Assembly: GCA_004369085.1 (NCBI GenBank)
Contig: ML210178.1
Span: forward strand, 62,001 to 126,000
Direction of reading: 5' to 3'
Length of the DNA: 64,000 bases
DNA from: Coprinopsis marcescibilis
Taxonomy: Eukaryota; Basidiomycota; Agaricomycetes; Agaricales; Psathyrellaceae
Part shown: positions 43,282-55,174 of the stretch, in pieces
Layout: the number at the start of each line of letters is the position of its first letter
Position numbering within the stretch: position 1 is the first letter of the stretch
The notes under the pieces: generated by a model
What the model saw: the letters and a program-made list of their open reading frames with translations, nothing else
What the model was told of the DNA's origin: nothing
Database searches by the model: none
Position numbers and translations under genes: made by a program

Positions 43282-44636
43282 TCAGGACTTAACTGTGCGC
43301 CGACTAACAGTAGTACTACTAGAGACTTCCAGCAGAGCTGCCTCTACTTGGGCTGAGGAGTAGTCTGGCGGAGGATTGTCTGGAAAATCTGGTAAATGTT
43401 GCATGTTTTGACGTAGCGCTCCCATCTGTTGACCCAAATTACGAATCTGCTCCTGCATCTCCGCTATCGGCGTCGTTTGCGGCTGTTCTTGGCCGAACAC
43501 CACAGCGTCCTCGGCCAATCTTCCTTGATTCAGAGGCCGAAAGGATTGGGCGGCGTCTACCTCCGATTGTTGTGCAATCTGAGGGCCCGGTTTCTCGAAA
43601 TTCTGCTGGTGGTCCAACGGAGTTTGTATTTTGTCGCCAAAGGTTTCTGAATGCACCTCATTCTGTGGTGAAATTGGAGTTATGAAAGGGTGTATTTCCG
43701 AGGAAGTAGCACCAATACGATTGTGATCATTGTCGGATTTCGGGGAACGTTTACGACGACGGCGCATAAGCGCCCACCACGCAACGACGTTTGCAAGGGC
43801 GATGGCTGAGATACCCCCAATTAATCCGCCTATAATGGCAGCAGCGGGTACCGGTGCGCCTGTAGCTGCTACTGTATCTGAAACGTCTGGACCGGGAGAA
43901 TCCTTTGGTCCCAGGCTTTCTGTGAGTCCACTGGGTGGCAAGCCGTTATCTGGATCGTAGCTAATGGAGATGTAAACCTATTGAGATTCTTCCATACCGA
44001 GCACATAAAGCAGAACTCACGTAAATACTGCGTAGTCGAAGTTGACAAAGTTAGGATTTTCTTCCCTGAATGGAATAACCTTCACCTCTAGCCGGTGCAT
44101 TGCCTGAGGCAGGTTGTCCTCGATGAGGAAAGGGGCTTGGTATTGAAAGTCTTGCGTCAGGGAGCCCGGGACATTGCTGATATTCCTTGAAATTGGCACG
44201 TTGTCGATATAAACCTCGCATTCAGTCCTCATGCTGTTTGAAAGGGTGAAGTAGGTAATTATCCCTGTCCCTGTAGGTCACGTCACACTTGCTAATTCAA
44301 TACTCTCCGCGTACCAGTGGACTCACCATAGAAATCGAGGACTATGGACCTTGGAGTGAACTCGCCTAGGACTATGGTTGCACCTGTATATGTGCCCATC
44401 ATCGCTCGAGCTGGGCCATTAGGAGGGGCAATAAAAATATCGCCCAGTTGGGTGCCGAGAAGCGCGTTGGCCCAGTACGCGTTGATTGGAGGAAGGAAGC
44501 TGAGTTGGAATGGCTGACCCCCTGTGTACGGGTAAGTTCCAACATAAGAGTCGTCTACAGTGATGTTAGTGGGCCCCCCAATGGCGACTGCTACTAAGAA
44601 CGGGGGGATGATTGTCAAGGTTCTCAGAAGAGACAT
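43282..44636 (-). CDS. Type-I membrane protein with EQIR coiled coil and PPxY tail
   Basis: Three exons (minus): 44327-44636, 44021-44270, 43282-43960, 412 aa, phases closed. The signal peptide is MSLLRTLTIIPPFLVAVAIG. The ectodomain starts PTNITVDDSYVG and ends FVNFDYAVFTYDPDNG. A short Pro-rich stalk leads to a glycine-rich TM helix (about 226-251, AAIIGGLIGGISAIALANVV) and a RRRRKRS stop-transfer. The tail carries a coiled coil EMQEQIRNLGQQMGALRQN (about 354-372) and PPDY (384-387). It is paralogous over its whole length to the protein at 10105-11370 and shares the tail with the one at 8664. A consensus TATATAAA lies about 45 bp upstream. A cell-surface sensing role is inference; ubiquitin-ligase binding by PPDY is known for the motif class only. 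Confidence 0.85.
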
Positions 44637-46830
44637 ACTTGGGCGAGGGAAGCTTGATCAGTGGAAGACCTTCCATTTTATATATTAGCGGTGAAAGAGG
44701 GCTTCCCCACAGCGCTCAGCGCTCACAATGGCTACCCCGTGCTGATAAAAGATGAGATACCTGGCGTTTGGTCAGACGGCAGCCGCCCTCACGACGACTC
44801 GTTGCGTTGCCAGTGCTAACATACAAGAGAGTGACGGGACTTCAACAATTGGTAGTAGCTGTCGATGAAATAAGCACGATAAGCCATTGTGCCTAGCACA
44901 GTTAGCCTTACCAAGGAATGGCGGCCTGGATCCCAAGCACTATATCCGGGTCTCAGTTGCTTCACCACTCACTATACTTTGGCACTTTCTCGCGACATGA
45001 CCGAGATGGCGCTCGTACTAGGCTGCTCTTGCACATGATCCCTCTTAGCCACGACGAAGTCCCATAAAAGTTCGTTGGCGGTCAGTAAGGCCGCGTTGCG
45101 CGCTTAAATTCACGCTGGTTTCGAGTTGGCACTGCACTGACAGATTTGCGATGACAGTAAGTCATCCTGTCTTATGAGATCTGCATCGCTTCTACTCACA
45201 GCATCGTATGTACTAACCAGCTCAAAGTACGAAGCGTGCGTTTTGACGCTACTATTGGGCTCAAACACGAACAGAAATATGCCAAATCAGCTTGACTTGA
45301 TACTTGTCAGCGAAAATGGACTTGAACAGTTGAGGCCAACCTAATACTCGCCTCTTTTCGGTGACCCGTCGATAAATCAAAAGGGGGTCCGCACAGAAAT
45401 GTAGACGTGTATACGTGATGTCGTACTCGATCTGATCAATGGCATGTCCTAGAGGGCATTTGATTGACATAGATTTGATAATCCTTACATTCAGAGGCCA
45501 AAATCGTTCCCAGGACCGCCGATAACCAGTGGCAGTGAGAACAACGAGGATACAGTAGGTGCAATGGCCATGAGCGCCGTCCAATAACCTGATGCTATTA
45601 ACGAGTACTTCCACTTGTAGTACCGAGGGAAGATGATGAAGCATGCAGCTGAGGCCGCCTTGATGCCAGTTCATTTCATACCCGCACAGAAATGGTAAGT
45701 TGAAGGAATAAGGTACCGTAAGGCTGTATACATACCTGAATGACTAGCGCTTCTATCACATACCATCCACACAGAAAATCATTTGTCCGGCCTTGTCGCA
45801 GTCCAGCTTTTCCATTGCTGAGAGGATACTAAAAAGTCATCAACAGACCCCAAGGTTCGAGTATATTTGATATTTCTCCCACCTCAGAAGGGGAATGCGT
45901 AGGTAGTGCTCTGCATATGGAGGATAAGCGGAGGTGCGTGACAGCATCCTGGCCCTCGCGCGGGGGTCTCTTCTTCTCCGTAGGGCAACGGGGCCCGACC
46001 TGAGCTCGGATTAGCTACCCGGCAGTCACAAACCCAATTATGAGATTAGGGTTGGGTCTGGGAGTGAAGCGCCCAGATGGCAGTGGCAGAAAGCCTGCCA
46101 GTCGACCAGCTGTCCATAAGTAGGAAGTAGATTGAGATTGTTGTTGCAATGTAACTGCAGGTTATCCAATGTTCATTCCGTGACTAGATCTAGTGAATTT
46201 GGAAGAGTCGTTGAAAATGAATAGAAAATTTGATGGTTTTTAGCGGAATGGCAGCAGCATCTTGGCTTCGACCTGCTTCGATACTGTCCCCCGAGTCGAC
46301 ATCGCAGTCGTAATTCCGACCAATAAGCCGATGGCTCCGAATCCAGTAGTACTGTAGAACACCATCGATTTCGAAGAATGGTGTAAAATTAAACCCTCAA
46401 GCGACAACCACAGTCGACACCATTTATCATCATACTACGAGCCTAATGGCGCACGCAAGTCAAACTTCCTAGACCGACAGACATATGTTCCCTCCGCGTT
46501 CCGCAGCAAGCTCGGTCAGGTATGCAATCAACGGTGTGTCAATTTTGTAGCGGTATGATCAACTCATCGCCTGCAATCCCAACTCGTTACAACGTGCGAC
46601 TTGAACAAACGCATCGCCAAGTCTCCAGATAAAGGCCCAAAAAGGTAAATACGTGAGTCGAACCCCAAGTCTTCTCTCCACGTTTAATAACGCTCTTCAG
46701 GATGCGTATGTCGATGTTCCCTTGGAACAGAAACGCAACCCAAGTGTTGCGGTTTTACCAGAAATGAGATGGATGGACATATATTCATGGGGGCAATGCT
46801 CGTAAAGGAAGGAAAAATGAAAAACACAAA
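44637..46830. other. Long intergenic region with one possible exonic remnant
   Basis: About 2.2 kb. On the minus strand at roughly 45505-45640 the frame YYKWKYSLIASGYW continues as a hydrophobic stretch (ALMAIAPTVSSLFSLPLVIGG) ending in TGA. It could be the last exon of a lost membrane-protein gene, but I found no further exons upstream. The rest shows nothing. Confidence 0.4.
44676..44685 (-). promoter_or_regulatory. TATA box of the 43282-44636 gene
   Basis: On the minus strand this reads ATATATAAAA, about 45 bp upstream of the ATG at 44636. Confidence 0.55.
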
Positions 46831-47439
46831 TCATGCAATCAATTGCACAGCACCGCCAGCCTCCTTGATTTTCTCCCTGAAGCAATAACTCAGTATTCGA
46901 CACTGCGCTGAACAACTTAAATACTGACTCTGCCTTTTTCGAGACATATCGTGCCTTCACGATGAAAGGCAAGGTTGGCAGCCTGGTTGTTGCGGATCAT
47001 AAGAATGAGAATGAATTTGGAGATGTTTCCTTGTACTCACTTTCCGTTACCCAACACCTTGCCGTATCCAAATCGAAGTGTGTCGATGACGGGAACAACG
47101 TCCGAGGTCGCTGTGAGTCCCTTCTTTTCTGCCTCCGGCACCAAACTCCAGAGCTTGTCGACGTTGATCGTGGGTCGCCAGTATTGGTTGCGGGTAAGAT
47201 GGAAGTATCGCATACCAACCTTTCCGAAGTAACCAGGATGGTACTTATCGAAGTTGGTCCTATATGTCGAAATTAGCTTGGTGCTCAGCCTCCCTAAAAC
47301 CCTACGAATCGTACCTGTGGTGGTGCTGACCACCAGCGAGACCACGACCTCCTGGATGCTTGCGGTGCTTTCCTACACGACCGTGACCGGCGGATACGTG
47401 ACCGCGATGCTTGCGGGTCTTCGACAGATGGGTGGGCAT
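46831..47439 (-). CDS. RPL28: 60S ribosomal protein uL15 (L28/L27a)
   Basis: Four exons (minus): 47315-47439, 47041-47259, 46929-46982, 46831-46876, 147 aa (yeast L28 has 149). The sequence is highly conserved: [67 protein letters not shown] and the end AGGAVQLIA. It is a structural component of the large ribosomal subunit near the peptide exit region. Short introns split the gene in positions that keep phase exactly. It lies divergent from RPB11, 720 bp away. Identity is certain. Confidence 0.98.
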
Positions 47440-48159
47440 GGTGTCTGGAAATTGCAACAGGTCAGTCACAAGGCAAAATCATCGAACGAACCGCATCCAA
47501 AGTCGCCGAACGCAATCCAACCAAATTATCTGCGATTTTGACGCAGAAAAGCGCAGAATGTCTTCAAGGAGATGGTAGCGTCCGTACGGCGATGGATTTT
47601 GGCATAGAGACGACAGTACTGACCTTGAGGATGGTGGAGGTGATGGTCTTCAGCCTCTGTCGTCTGTGATCAGGCCTCGGGGCGCCGCGCCACAGCGTAA
47701 GCAAAGCCAAACAATGTTGATTAGTCACTCTATTTTCCTTGTCCTCCGAGTCCGTGTCAAGGGTCTTACTCTCATTCTCCCGCTGTCCTGCCCTTCCTTT
47801 CATGAAATAACGGTGAGTTCCGGCGGCAAGTTCTGGGTGACGTGGTGCCTATGCTTTCTCGAAACTCTTGTCTGCGAAGCAAGTCACCACCGCGATCGTG
47901 TCATGCATGCATACGAACCTCAGCTCTGGCAGGCCTCATTCTTACGTTTTCCTCACAGAACGTCTAATTTGTATTGCATCAACATATTCAACTCGGCTTA
48001 AGAGGTGAGCAACGCTCTTAGTGTCCTCTGGCTTGAAGAGAAGAAGGTGGTGGGTCGGCTGTCGATGTTGGATTCACCTCCTCGTCATTTTCTTACGTGG
48101 ATGGATCCGTGTAACTCGTTGTACTGATCAATATTGTGTCTAGATTACTGTAATATACT
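47440..48159. promoter_or_regulatory. Shared divergent promoter of RPL28 and RPB11
   Basis: 720 bp between the two ATGs. A non-coding first exon of the ribosomal gene could lie within 47440-47700, as the RPL28 ATG is directly preceded by sequences rich in possible splice sites. No other gene is supported. Confidence 0.5.
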
Positions 48160-48710
48160 ATGAATGCACCTGCCCGATATGAACTCTTTGTATTGGAAGA
48201 TGGCGAGAAGCCGTGCGTCTGCATCTCGTCCTAGCCGCGCTAAGCCTAAAATATTTGTGCCTCCCCTCCGCTTGGATATTCAGTGTAGAGGTCACCGAAG
48301 ACAGTAAGATTCCCAATGCTGCTACCATTAAGATCGTGAAGCAAGATCACACGCTGGGGAATATGCTTCGCGCGTACGTGCGGTTCTTTGTCCTCTTGAC
48401 ATCTATTAACCTTCCAGCCCACAGACAACTCCTTTCGATGCCCCAGGTTCGATTTGCAGGTTACAAGGTCCCACATCCCCTTCAACCCTACTTCCTCGTC
48501 AAAGTGCAAACAGATGGCTCTATCACACCCCAAGCTGCCGTCGAGGCTGCCTGTAACAAACTCATCGCAACTGTGGAGGTCGTGGCGCAGAAGTTCAAGC
48601 GAGAATTCACGTACAAGGACACTGCAGGAGAGGGAGCGCAAGCCAACGAAGACCCCTACGGTGGCACGGGACCCGCTTGGGCTGGCCGTGATTATGATTA
48701 TGACCTCTGA
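48160..48710 (+). CDS. RPB11: RNA polymerase II subunit RPB11
   Basis: Three exons: 48160-48212, 48284-48373, 48425-48710, 142 aa. The small-subunit core is clear: MNAPARYELFVLEDGEKP, VTEDSKIPNAATIKIVKQD, HTLGNMLRA, VRFAGYKVPHPLQPYFLVK and VQTDGSITPQAAVEAA. RPB11 pairs with RPB3 in the polymerase II assembly platform, like the bacterial alpha dimer. The C-terminal extension (about 25 aa, ending RDYDYDL) is acidic and longer than in yeast (120 aa), as in other basidiomycetes. Intron ends are standard. No anomaly. Confidence 0.96.
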
Positions 48711-51664
48711 ATCCAGGGTTTGTTCCATGCAACTATTCATCTTTTTATAACTCATATCAACCTGAAGCCGTTACAGACATCTGCTTCGTTCAGTTTACGG
48801 GCGACATCTGCCCGAGAACGATACCATGTCACCGTTTCTTTCCATTATCTCCATTTCGATACGATGGTTGTTGCACGACTTGGCCCCAGCAGTCACCCAG
48901 AAAGGTGTTCCCCGTTGCGTACGGTTAAAGGGAGCTTTTTGAAAAAGTGGTACTTGTCTGCACGAAGGGACCACACTCGATGACGATCCCGGGGTTTCAA
49001 TTAGGTTCAAAATCCATCGATATACCTCCTATCACATAGTTAAGGGATCTCTGCAGCAAGTCTACCTTTCTAATATATTCTAGGTTCCGCACCAATTTCT
49101 TCTGGTTCTTGTTTCTTTCGAGATAAAATACTTACCATATGTGCCGATCCCCCAGATGAGACATCAGAATGTCCCCTGGGCTTTCCTACGCAAGTATTCA
49201 GTTAATGCTCACACAGGAAACACAACCCCTTGGAAGAGTTTTCTTTAATGTCTTCCAAAGCTAGCATTACCGTTATCATGAAGTCTCCATAATAAAAAGC
49301 TATGCGGCGTAAGTGTACTGGTGTAAATACCCTAAGACAGGTTGCCGGTAACACGATATTTACTTAGATTCCCGACGAAGTCAAAACGAGGTTATGCCTC
49401 ATCTGGGCCATCGGCAGATAACCTAGGTGAGTTCAAATGCGAGTAAGGAGGGCTGTCAATGACGGCTCCAGTGTACTCCTTCGGCAACACAACAAACGCA
49501 TCCTCCTCTTGAGGTGCTGTGGGATATGTTTGGGATGAAATGTTAACGTTGTGCAACAGTAAGTTCCAATAACACATGGCGCAAAGCTTGAAACGTGGGC
49601 TTTCAATCTCTGTCACAGTCTTCAAATTATTGAACTCTTGAGCTGCTTCATAGTTAGTAGGTGAACCTTGCATTTGGCCACCCTGCCCGATAAACCCGCT
49701 ACGCACAATGGGCTATGATCGGTCCTGAAGCTCCGATAGCCTGTGAGACACCCTCTCTTTGTGGCCGCACCGGTCGGAGTCTTGTAAGGCCTTACAATAC
49801 TTCAAGCTTGAATTATGCCAGCATCGTTATGTATTGAACAGAGGAATGATTGATACCAGTTGGGCATGAATATGGCGGGAGCATCCGACAAAGCTAATAG
49901 TATTCAATACATTATAACTTACTACGTACCACCCCTGGGATGCGCCTTTCGCACTTGAAACACACGGAATACTCAAAGCAACTATTCTCGGCTCGACGGT
50001 TTCGATGTTCCGAATTGCCGCCAGAATTCCAAAGAGGGAAGGTTACATCCTAAAGGGGAAATAAGCGGGCGAGCCGAAGTTCGGGGTCGGCGCGAGCCAA
50101 ACGGGAGACATCTCGTGATGCGGCACTTGTACCAGCCTCTCAGCTTCCTATATGCCCTGAGACATGGGATAGAGGTATGGCTTGAGCGCTGTCGGGGTAG
50201 TAACAGTCTACATAAGGCTTTTAGGGCTTCACTACTGATATTCACATGATGGCCTGTGGATAGAGGATCGACATCATAAATCTAGGTTGTCCAGGAGACA
50301 CGCCCGATTAATGTTCGAACTCATCTGCGCATACTCCGTGGGAGGTCCATGATCAGCTGCCAGTAGGCCTTTCAACATAAGTATAAACATGCGGATAGTA
50401 GGAATCTCTCCTACCACACAACCCCTTATTGAAATTCTCTAGACCCTCGGATTGAGAGAGAGTAACAACGTGTTGTGTGCTACCTTCTACGTATTGCTGC
50501 AGTTTGCCGTGGTTAGCCACCAGTGGGCTAGAATATTACCTGCAGCATGCTGTCACTCTATGCCGTCTGAAATAAGTAACCGCAAAGGTTGTAGTACCGG
50601 TGTTCGTTGTGGCTGTCAACCCGCTCGCAACTTTACTTCCGGCTCCACTCCAACGTACTGTAAGGGAGTTGTGTCTATCTATATACGCACTAGTACATTC
50701 TGCTCATTACTGCCTTTACTTACGCCGTACCGAGGCGGTGAGAAAGGTTTAGAAGCACTCCCCCGAGCTCACAATCGTATCGTAGTTTGAGGCACAAGTT
50801 GCCGCGATTACGCGCAAATAATAAGCATGGTTTTGGAGCAGAAGCTGTAAATACCACTTGCGCTTAACAGACTCCCTACCTTCGATACACCCACAAGTAG
50901 AATTTTTGAGTCCCGAGGCAACCCGCTACTAATATGACTTGCACGTCTCTGCAGAACTATCAACACGACCAGCCGGGTTCCGGCATCATGACACCGAAGA
51001 ATCGAGATTGTCTTCCTGGCATAAAATGAGATTGTCCGGCTCACTCGAGAGGTGCCAGGGGGTCCCCTGCCAATCTGGACGCACAAAACACCGAAATGAC
51101 CGACCACAAGGAGCTGAAGTCGTTTAAACTGAAGCTCTGAAAGGACAGCTCGGGGATGGAAATACTTCCTTTCTTAGTGGTCCCTAACGTCCTCGAATGT
51201 TTGCCATGCCCAGCAGGATCGGTCCCTCTATCCTTCTTCTCATTGGCGGCAGTTGCCTCCGATCACAACACAACCTGAATTACACCACGCTAAACATTTC
51301 GGCAATCCCATAACCCTGGCCACACCAGTAACGAGACTGATGGTCTGGGCGTGGCTTCTCTAGACAAGGACTCCGGATCCCGCCTTGACGGTTGCTCAAC
51401 TTCACTAAATACATATCAAAATATCAAATCATACTCTAAATATCAAATAATTTGGTACAAGTGATATATATCTTACGCTAGAGACCGTACCAGAAGTGTG
51501 CTTAATATTGGCAGTTGAGATGATAACCTGCAAGGCCACGCGGACTGCGGTTGGCCATTGCACGATCACCTTACCACTTTCCCGAGTCACAGCGCTTGAG
51601 ATGACCATGTCGTCAGACGGTGAAAGCTGAAGGGAAAAGATATCGGAGAGGATGGATAGGGGTT
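48711..51664. other. Long intergenic region
   Basis: About 2.95 kb between RPB11 and the 3' end of MTG1. Apart from the weak minus-strand candidate at 49392-49706 I find only random short frames and no repeat or RNA gene. Confidence 0.5.
49392..49706 (-). CDS. Weak hypothetical gene or last exon
   Basis: A 104-aa minus-strand frame. The second half, from TAPQEEDAFVVLPKEYTG to the end (DSPPYSHLNSPRLSADG), has the acidic, Pro/Ser-rich look of a cytosolic C-terminus. The first half contains the hydrophobic MCYWNLLLHNV. It may be a terminal exon of a gene whose other exons I could not find, or chance. Confidence 0.2.
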   Translation of the reverse strand: MRSGFIGQGGQMQGSPTNYEAAQEFNNLKTVTEIESPRFKLCAMCYWNLLLHNVNISSQTYPTAPQEEDAFVVLPKEYTGAVIDSPPYSHLNSPRLSADGPDEA

Positions 51665-53550
51665 TCAACGGCGATGTTTTGCCTGCCGACGCATCTTCTC
51701 CTCCATCATCAGCCGTTTCTTGATTTGAGTGGGGCTGACATTTTTTTCTTCTCGCTCTTCGCGATCAGTTTTCTCGAGATAGTCCTCGATGCATTGCTCC
51801 ATCTTGGTTTGTCGGAAAAGCTCGAGATCTTGACGGCGTAGTTCAAGTTCTTCTTGCTTGCATTCCCATTCAAAATCGAAACCCCATCCCTCCACAACTG
51901 GGGCATCGAGCGAGGAAGAAGGCTGAGCGGCAGGTTTCGCGGTGAGAAGGCCGCCCTCCTCACGCCACCATGTGACGAAATAGACACCTGCGCGGGCTAT
52001 ATCAATTTCACCCCGTTTCTTGAGCATCCCCATCCTCTGGCCCAAGCGCTCAAGGAACTCGTGTATGTCTGATGTTGGCTGACTGCCTGGAGGCAGAAGT
52101 TTGAGGTAGGCTGGTACTACATGAAGAACCGAGAATCTGGTCAGCACACATTCTCGATGGCAATATAATCAGCCAGAAGGGGGATAAAAACGATTCGTGA
52201 TGAGCTTGTGCTATATTGAGACGCAAGGCTGTACCACGGGAACGGTTCGTCAAAAAAGGATGCGAAACACTTACAAATCGGGTTTAGGACATTTAATCGA
52301 TAAAGGAGATATGCGGCCAGAGCTTCCATATCGTACAGGCCTTCCTTGATCCCCGCTGCGAAAGAGGGAGATAGGAGGTGAGTGTGACCCTTCTTAATCA
52401 CGCCGATCGCCGACTGAGAAGGATATGAGCGCTTGTTACGTACCTATAAGTGCGAGTTTGACCCCTCGCTCGGCTCCTTCCTCCCCGAGGCCAAGGAAAG
52501 GTAGCATAACCCCTGGAGAATCATAAGCATAGATTGGTGGATCCAATGAGAGCTTAAGCCGAGTGGAGAGTGTTTGCGTCTTTCCTGGGTTCGCGGACGT
52601 CTGAAAGGCTTTTGAAGTGGCTAGAAAGGCTCTATCAGTTTCGTGACCTTAATTTCCACAGAAAGTATCTTTGAGCTAACCTCCTTTGATACCCATGTGA
52701 CGAAGTGTATTTAACAAGGTTGACTTGCCAACGTTCGGCATTCCAATAACAAGTACGTTCAACTCCAATGCGTGTGGATGTCGGTTCGCGATTTCTAGAG
52801 AAGCGTGATTATGGGTTATTCACAAAGCGGCGGATAACGATGACGCCTTGATACCGAGAGATATGACCTACTTACGAGAAGTTCATTCAAGGTTCGGACA
52901 TCTCGTGGTCGATGCCATGATGTAAACAGTAGTTGTTGGTGTGGAAATTTCTTTTCCATGGCACGTCTAAAGGGCTAGAGCATGGCCGCATCAGATGCAT
53001 GGTCAGTTAGTTAGCTCTGGAAAGAACGAAAGACGCACCTCCATTCCCCATTCCGGGACGAGGTCACGCTTGTTGAGCAAGACAACGTGTTCGCAAGCTT
53101 GCCCAGCGAACAAACGGTTAGTGGGATTATTGGCATCCCATCCCCGTTCTAGTCGCCATCTGCGAAGAGCACCTATACAGATTCAAAATTATGGACAAGT
53201 CAGTGATTGTCTTCAACGACTGAACGAGTCAAGGTATCAGGATCAGGGGCACATTATGTGGCGAGAGGTGCCACATGAATTCATTCATTCTGCCGATACA
53301 TGAAGCAAAGGAAATATGAGAGAAAGGGTTCTCGTGCTTCCTACCAGCCAAACACCCGATGGAGACGCAAAAACGCACCTTCTAGCGTTCGATTGATGCT
53401 CGTCAAAGGTAGACGAGAGTCTCTGATCTCCAGCACAACATCTGTTCGCGCCAGAAAAGCGGGAAGTTGCTTTGTGAACTTCATCATGTGCCCAGGAAAC
53501 CATGATGGCGGATTAGGCAAGAGAGGCATAGGGATCCGTGCAAGAGCCAT
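51665..53550 (-). CDS. MTG1: Mitochondrial ribosome-associated GTPase 1
   Basis: A multi-exon minus-strand gene starting MALARIPMPLLPNPPSWFPGH at 53550. The circular permutation typical of the YlqF/MTG1 GTPases is visible: WFPGHM then FLARTDVVLEIRDSRLPLTS, G4 LNKRDL, G1 GMPNVGKSTLLN, G2-like SANPGKT and G3 YDSPGVMLP. The C-terminal part (SDIHEFLERLGQRMGML, then LKKRGEIDIARAGVYFV) is the usual MTG1 tail. It is followed by a long charged helix (ELELRRQDLELFRQTK) and a basic end. The protein assists assembly of the large mitochondrial ribosomal subunit at the inner membrane. About seven short introns are needed; I did not fix each boundary, but the reading is continuous in all conserved blocks. 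Confidence 0.92.
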
Positions 53551-54298
53551 CTCTAGTAACAGTCGGCTAGCAAGTTCTTGAATGCCAGCAGTCCAGTTAG
53601 TGCTTGTCCCCTAACGCCAGATGTAGTCGCCCAAGTTACGTCCTAAGATACCGGGAGCCACAAGCAGTTGGAGACAGCAAGATTTGTGTAGAGTTGAGTG
53701 AATCGCAGTTTGAGAAAGAAGATGAAATTCAGTGACGCGATGGGTGCGCGCTTGTTTGTCTTTGTTATTTTCAACCGCCAGACGTCGACCCGAGCCGACT
53801 GTGATCGGGGCCTTGACTGCAAGAGCATGAAACGGTTGAAACACGGCGAGCTAACAAACTTGGGTCTTTCAAAACTTTTTGCTAAGATAAGTACACATCG
53901 AGTAGAATAAGTATGCCTAAAACACAAAGCGAGATACAAAAACGCAAAGAAAGTGGTGCAGATAAGAATCAAAGATACCAGTGAAAACGAGATTGATGTG
54001 TGAAGGGAACTGCTGTATGAATCCCAAGCTTTTAATCAGTGTTCATCTTCATGAATCATCCTCGAAGATACATAGCGGGTGGTATATAGGGTACACTGCG
54101 CGGTGAAAGATGTTGGCAAGCTGAGGGCGTTGAGGTGTTGCCATAGGGTACCCGCTCTGATGCTGGGTACGTTGACGGCGATAGAAACATGTTAAGCTGA
54201 TAAAATGCAGGCGGGTAGATATGGCGAGGGTTGTTAATCCTTTTCCTAGATTGAGAGTCGAATCGGACCGTTGATTAAAAAGATATTCGATTTAAGAC
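53551..54298. other. Intergenic
   Basis: About 750 bp upstream of MTG1 and downstream of the next minus-strand gene. No feature recognised. Confidence 0.45.
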
Positions 54299-55174
54299 TC
54301 ATACCCAGCCTTCCTTCCCCACACCGATGGCGTCAAAGTTCTTGCCACTGCGTGTCCGTCGTTCTTGTAGGACGGGTACGGCGTCCAGGTTGATGAGTTT
54401 TTCGGACGGCGGTGGAGAACCCTCGACCCAGCCCTTCCACCCTTTACGTGCCGCCTGGCGCTTCTTCCTCTCTCGCTTTGGTCGTTCTTCTGGTGCAGAA
54501 ATGTGGCGATAATCCACGTCTTCAAAGTCGTCCGGAGTGTACGGTCGCTTAAAATACCCTTGCGACACGGACGACGACGAAATCGAAGGACCTGGAGTGC
54601 ACTCTGGGGTCTGCTCTGGTGAAAACATTGGGGGCGGGGTGACGGATACAGAACGTTGGGTGGAAGCAATCATAATTTCTGGGCGTGCCTTTGGTACTGT
54701 CGGCCCTTTCGACTTCCAGAAAGACGATGCTCGTGCGTTTACTGGTGGAACGGTGATTGAGGTCGACGTGGAAGGCGCGTTCGGGAGTGACGTTCGCAGG
54801 ATGGGGTTGCTCGCCTCTGCTGCGGCCAATTCCAAAGCCCTAGCCTTCTTCTTCTCCTTTCTCTCCTTTTTCCGCAGCCTCTTCTCCTCCGCGTCCTTTT
54901 CTACCTCCTTGTATGGACCTACACCGTTGAGCAAACTTGTGAGGACGTCTCGCGGAGGGCGTGGGTCGAAGCCTCCGGCCATAACTGCAGTGGCACTCCT
55001 GCGTGCACGTTTCCGAGGAGGCATCTGAGGCATGTTGAGTGGGAATAATATAGCCATTGAGGAGTGGACGAGGGGAGGGATATTTGAGTGGGGGATGCCC
55101 GCAGTGGAGCGAAGTCGTGGTTTGGGAGCAATTGCCTGTTGTCCTTTTACGGCAGCAGTGCCAGGAGGACTCAT
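54299..55174 (-). CDS. Basic, disordered protein of unknown function, probably nuclear
   Basis: An intronless frame of 291 aa from the ATG at 55174; a later start at MPQMPPRKRARRS is also possible. A nuclear-localisation-like cluster (PPRKRARRSATA) is followed by FDPRPPRDVLTSLLNGVGPY, the most ordered-looking and possibly conserved segment. A very basic coiled coil follows (EEKRLRKKERKEKKKARAL). The remainder is Pro/Ser-rich with a RPYTPDDFEDVDYRHI block, another basic patch (RPKRERKKRQAARKGWKGW) and the end LQERRTRSGKNFDAIGVG. No catalytic motif. The RTRSGKNFD end recalls chromatin-associated fungal proteins but I cannot name the family. Confidence 0.65.
   Translation of the reverse strand: MSPPGTAAVKGQQAIAPKPRLRSTAGIPHSNIPPLVHSSMAILFPLNMPQMPPRKRARRSATAVMAGGFDPRPPRDVLTSLLNGVGPYKEVEKDAEEKRLRKKERKEKKKARALELAAAEASNPILRTSLPNAPSTSTSITVPPVNARASSFWKSKGPTVPKARPEIMIASTQRSVSVTPPPMFSPEQTPECTPGPSISSSSVSQGYFKRPYTPDDFEDVDYRHISAPEERPKRERKKRQAARKGWKGWVEGSPPPSEKLINLDAVPVLQERRTRSGKNFDAIGVGKEGWV

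Noticed and set aside
45482..45674. Assignment of the orphan fragment to an oligopeptide transporter
   Set aside because: The resemblance to the KYNY-type segment of that family is too short to support a name.
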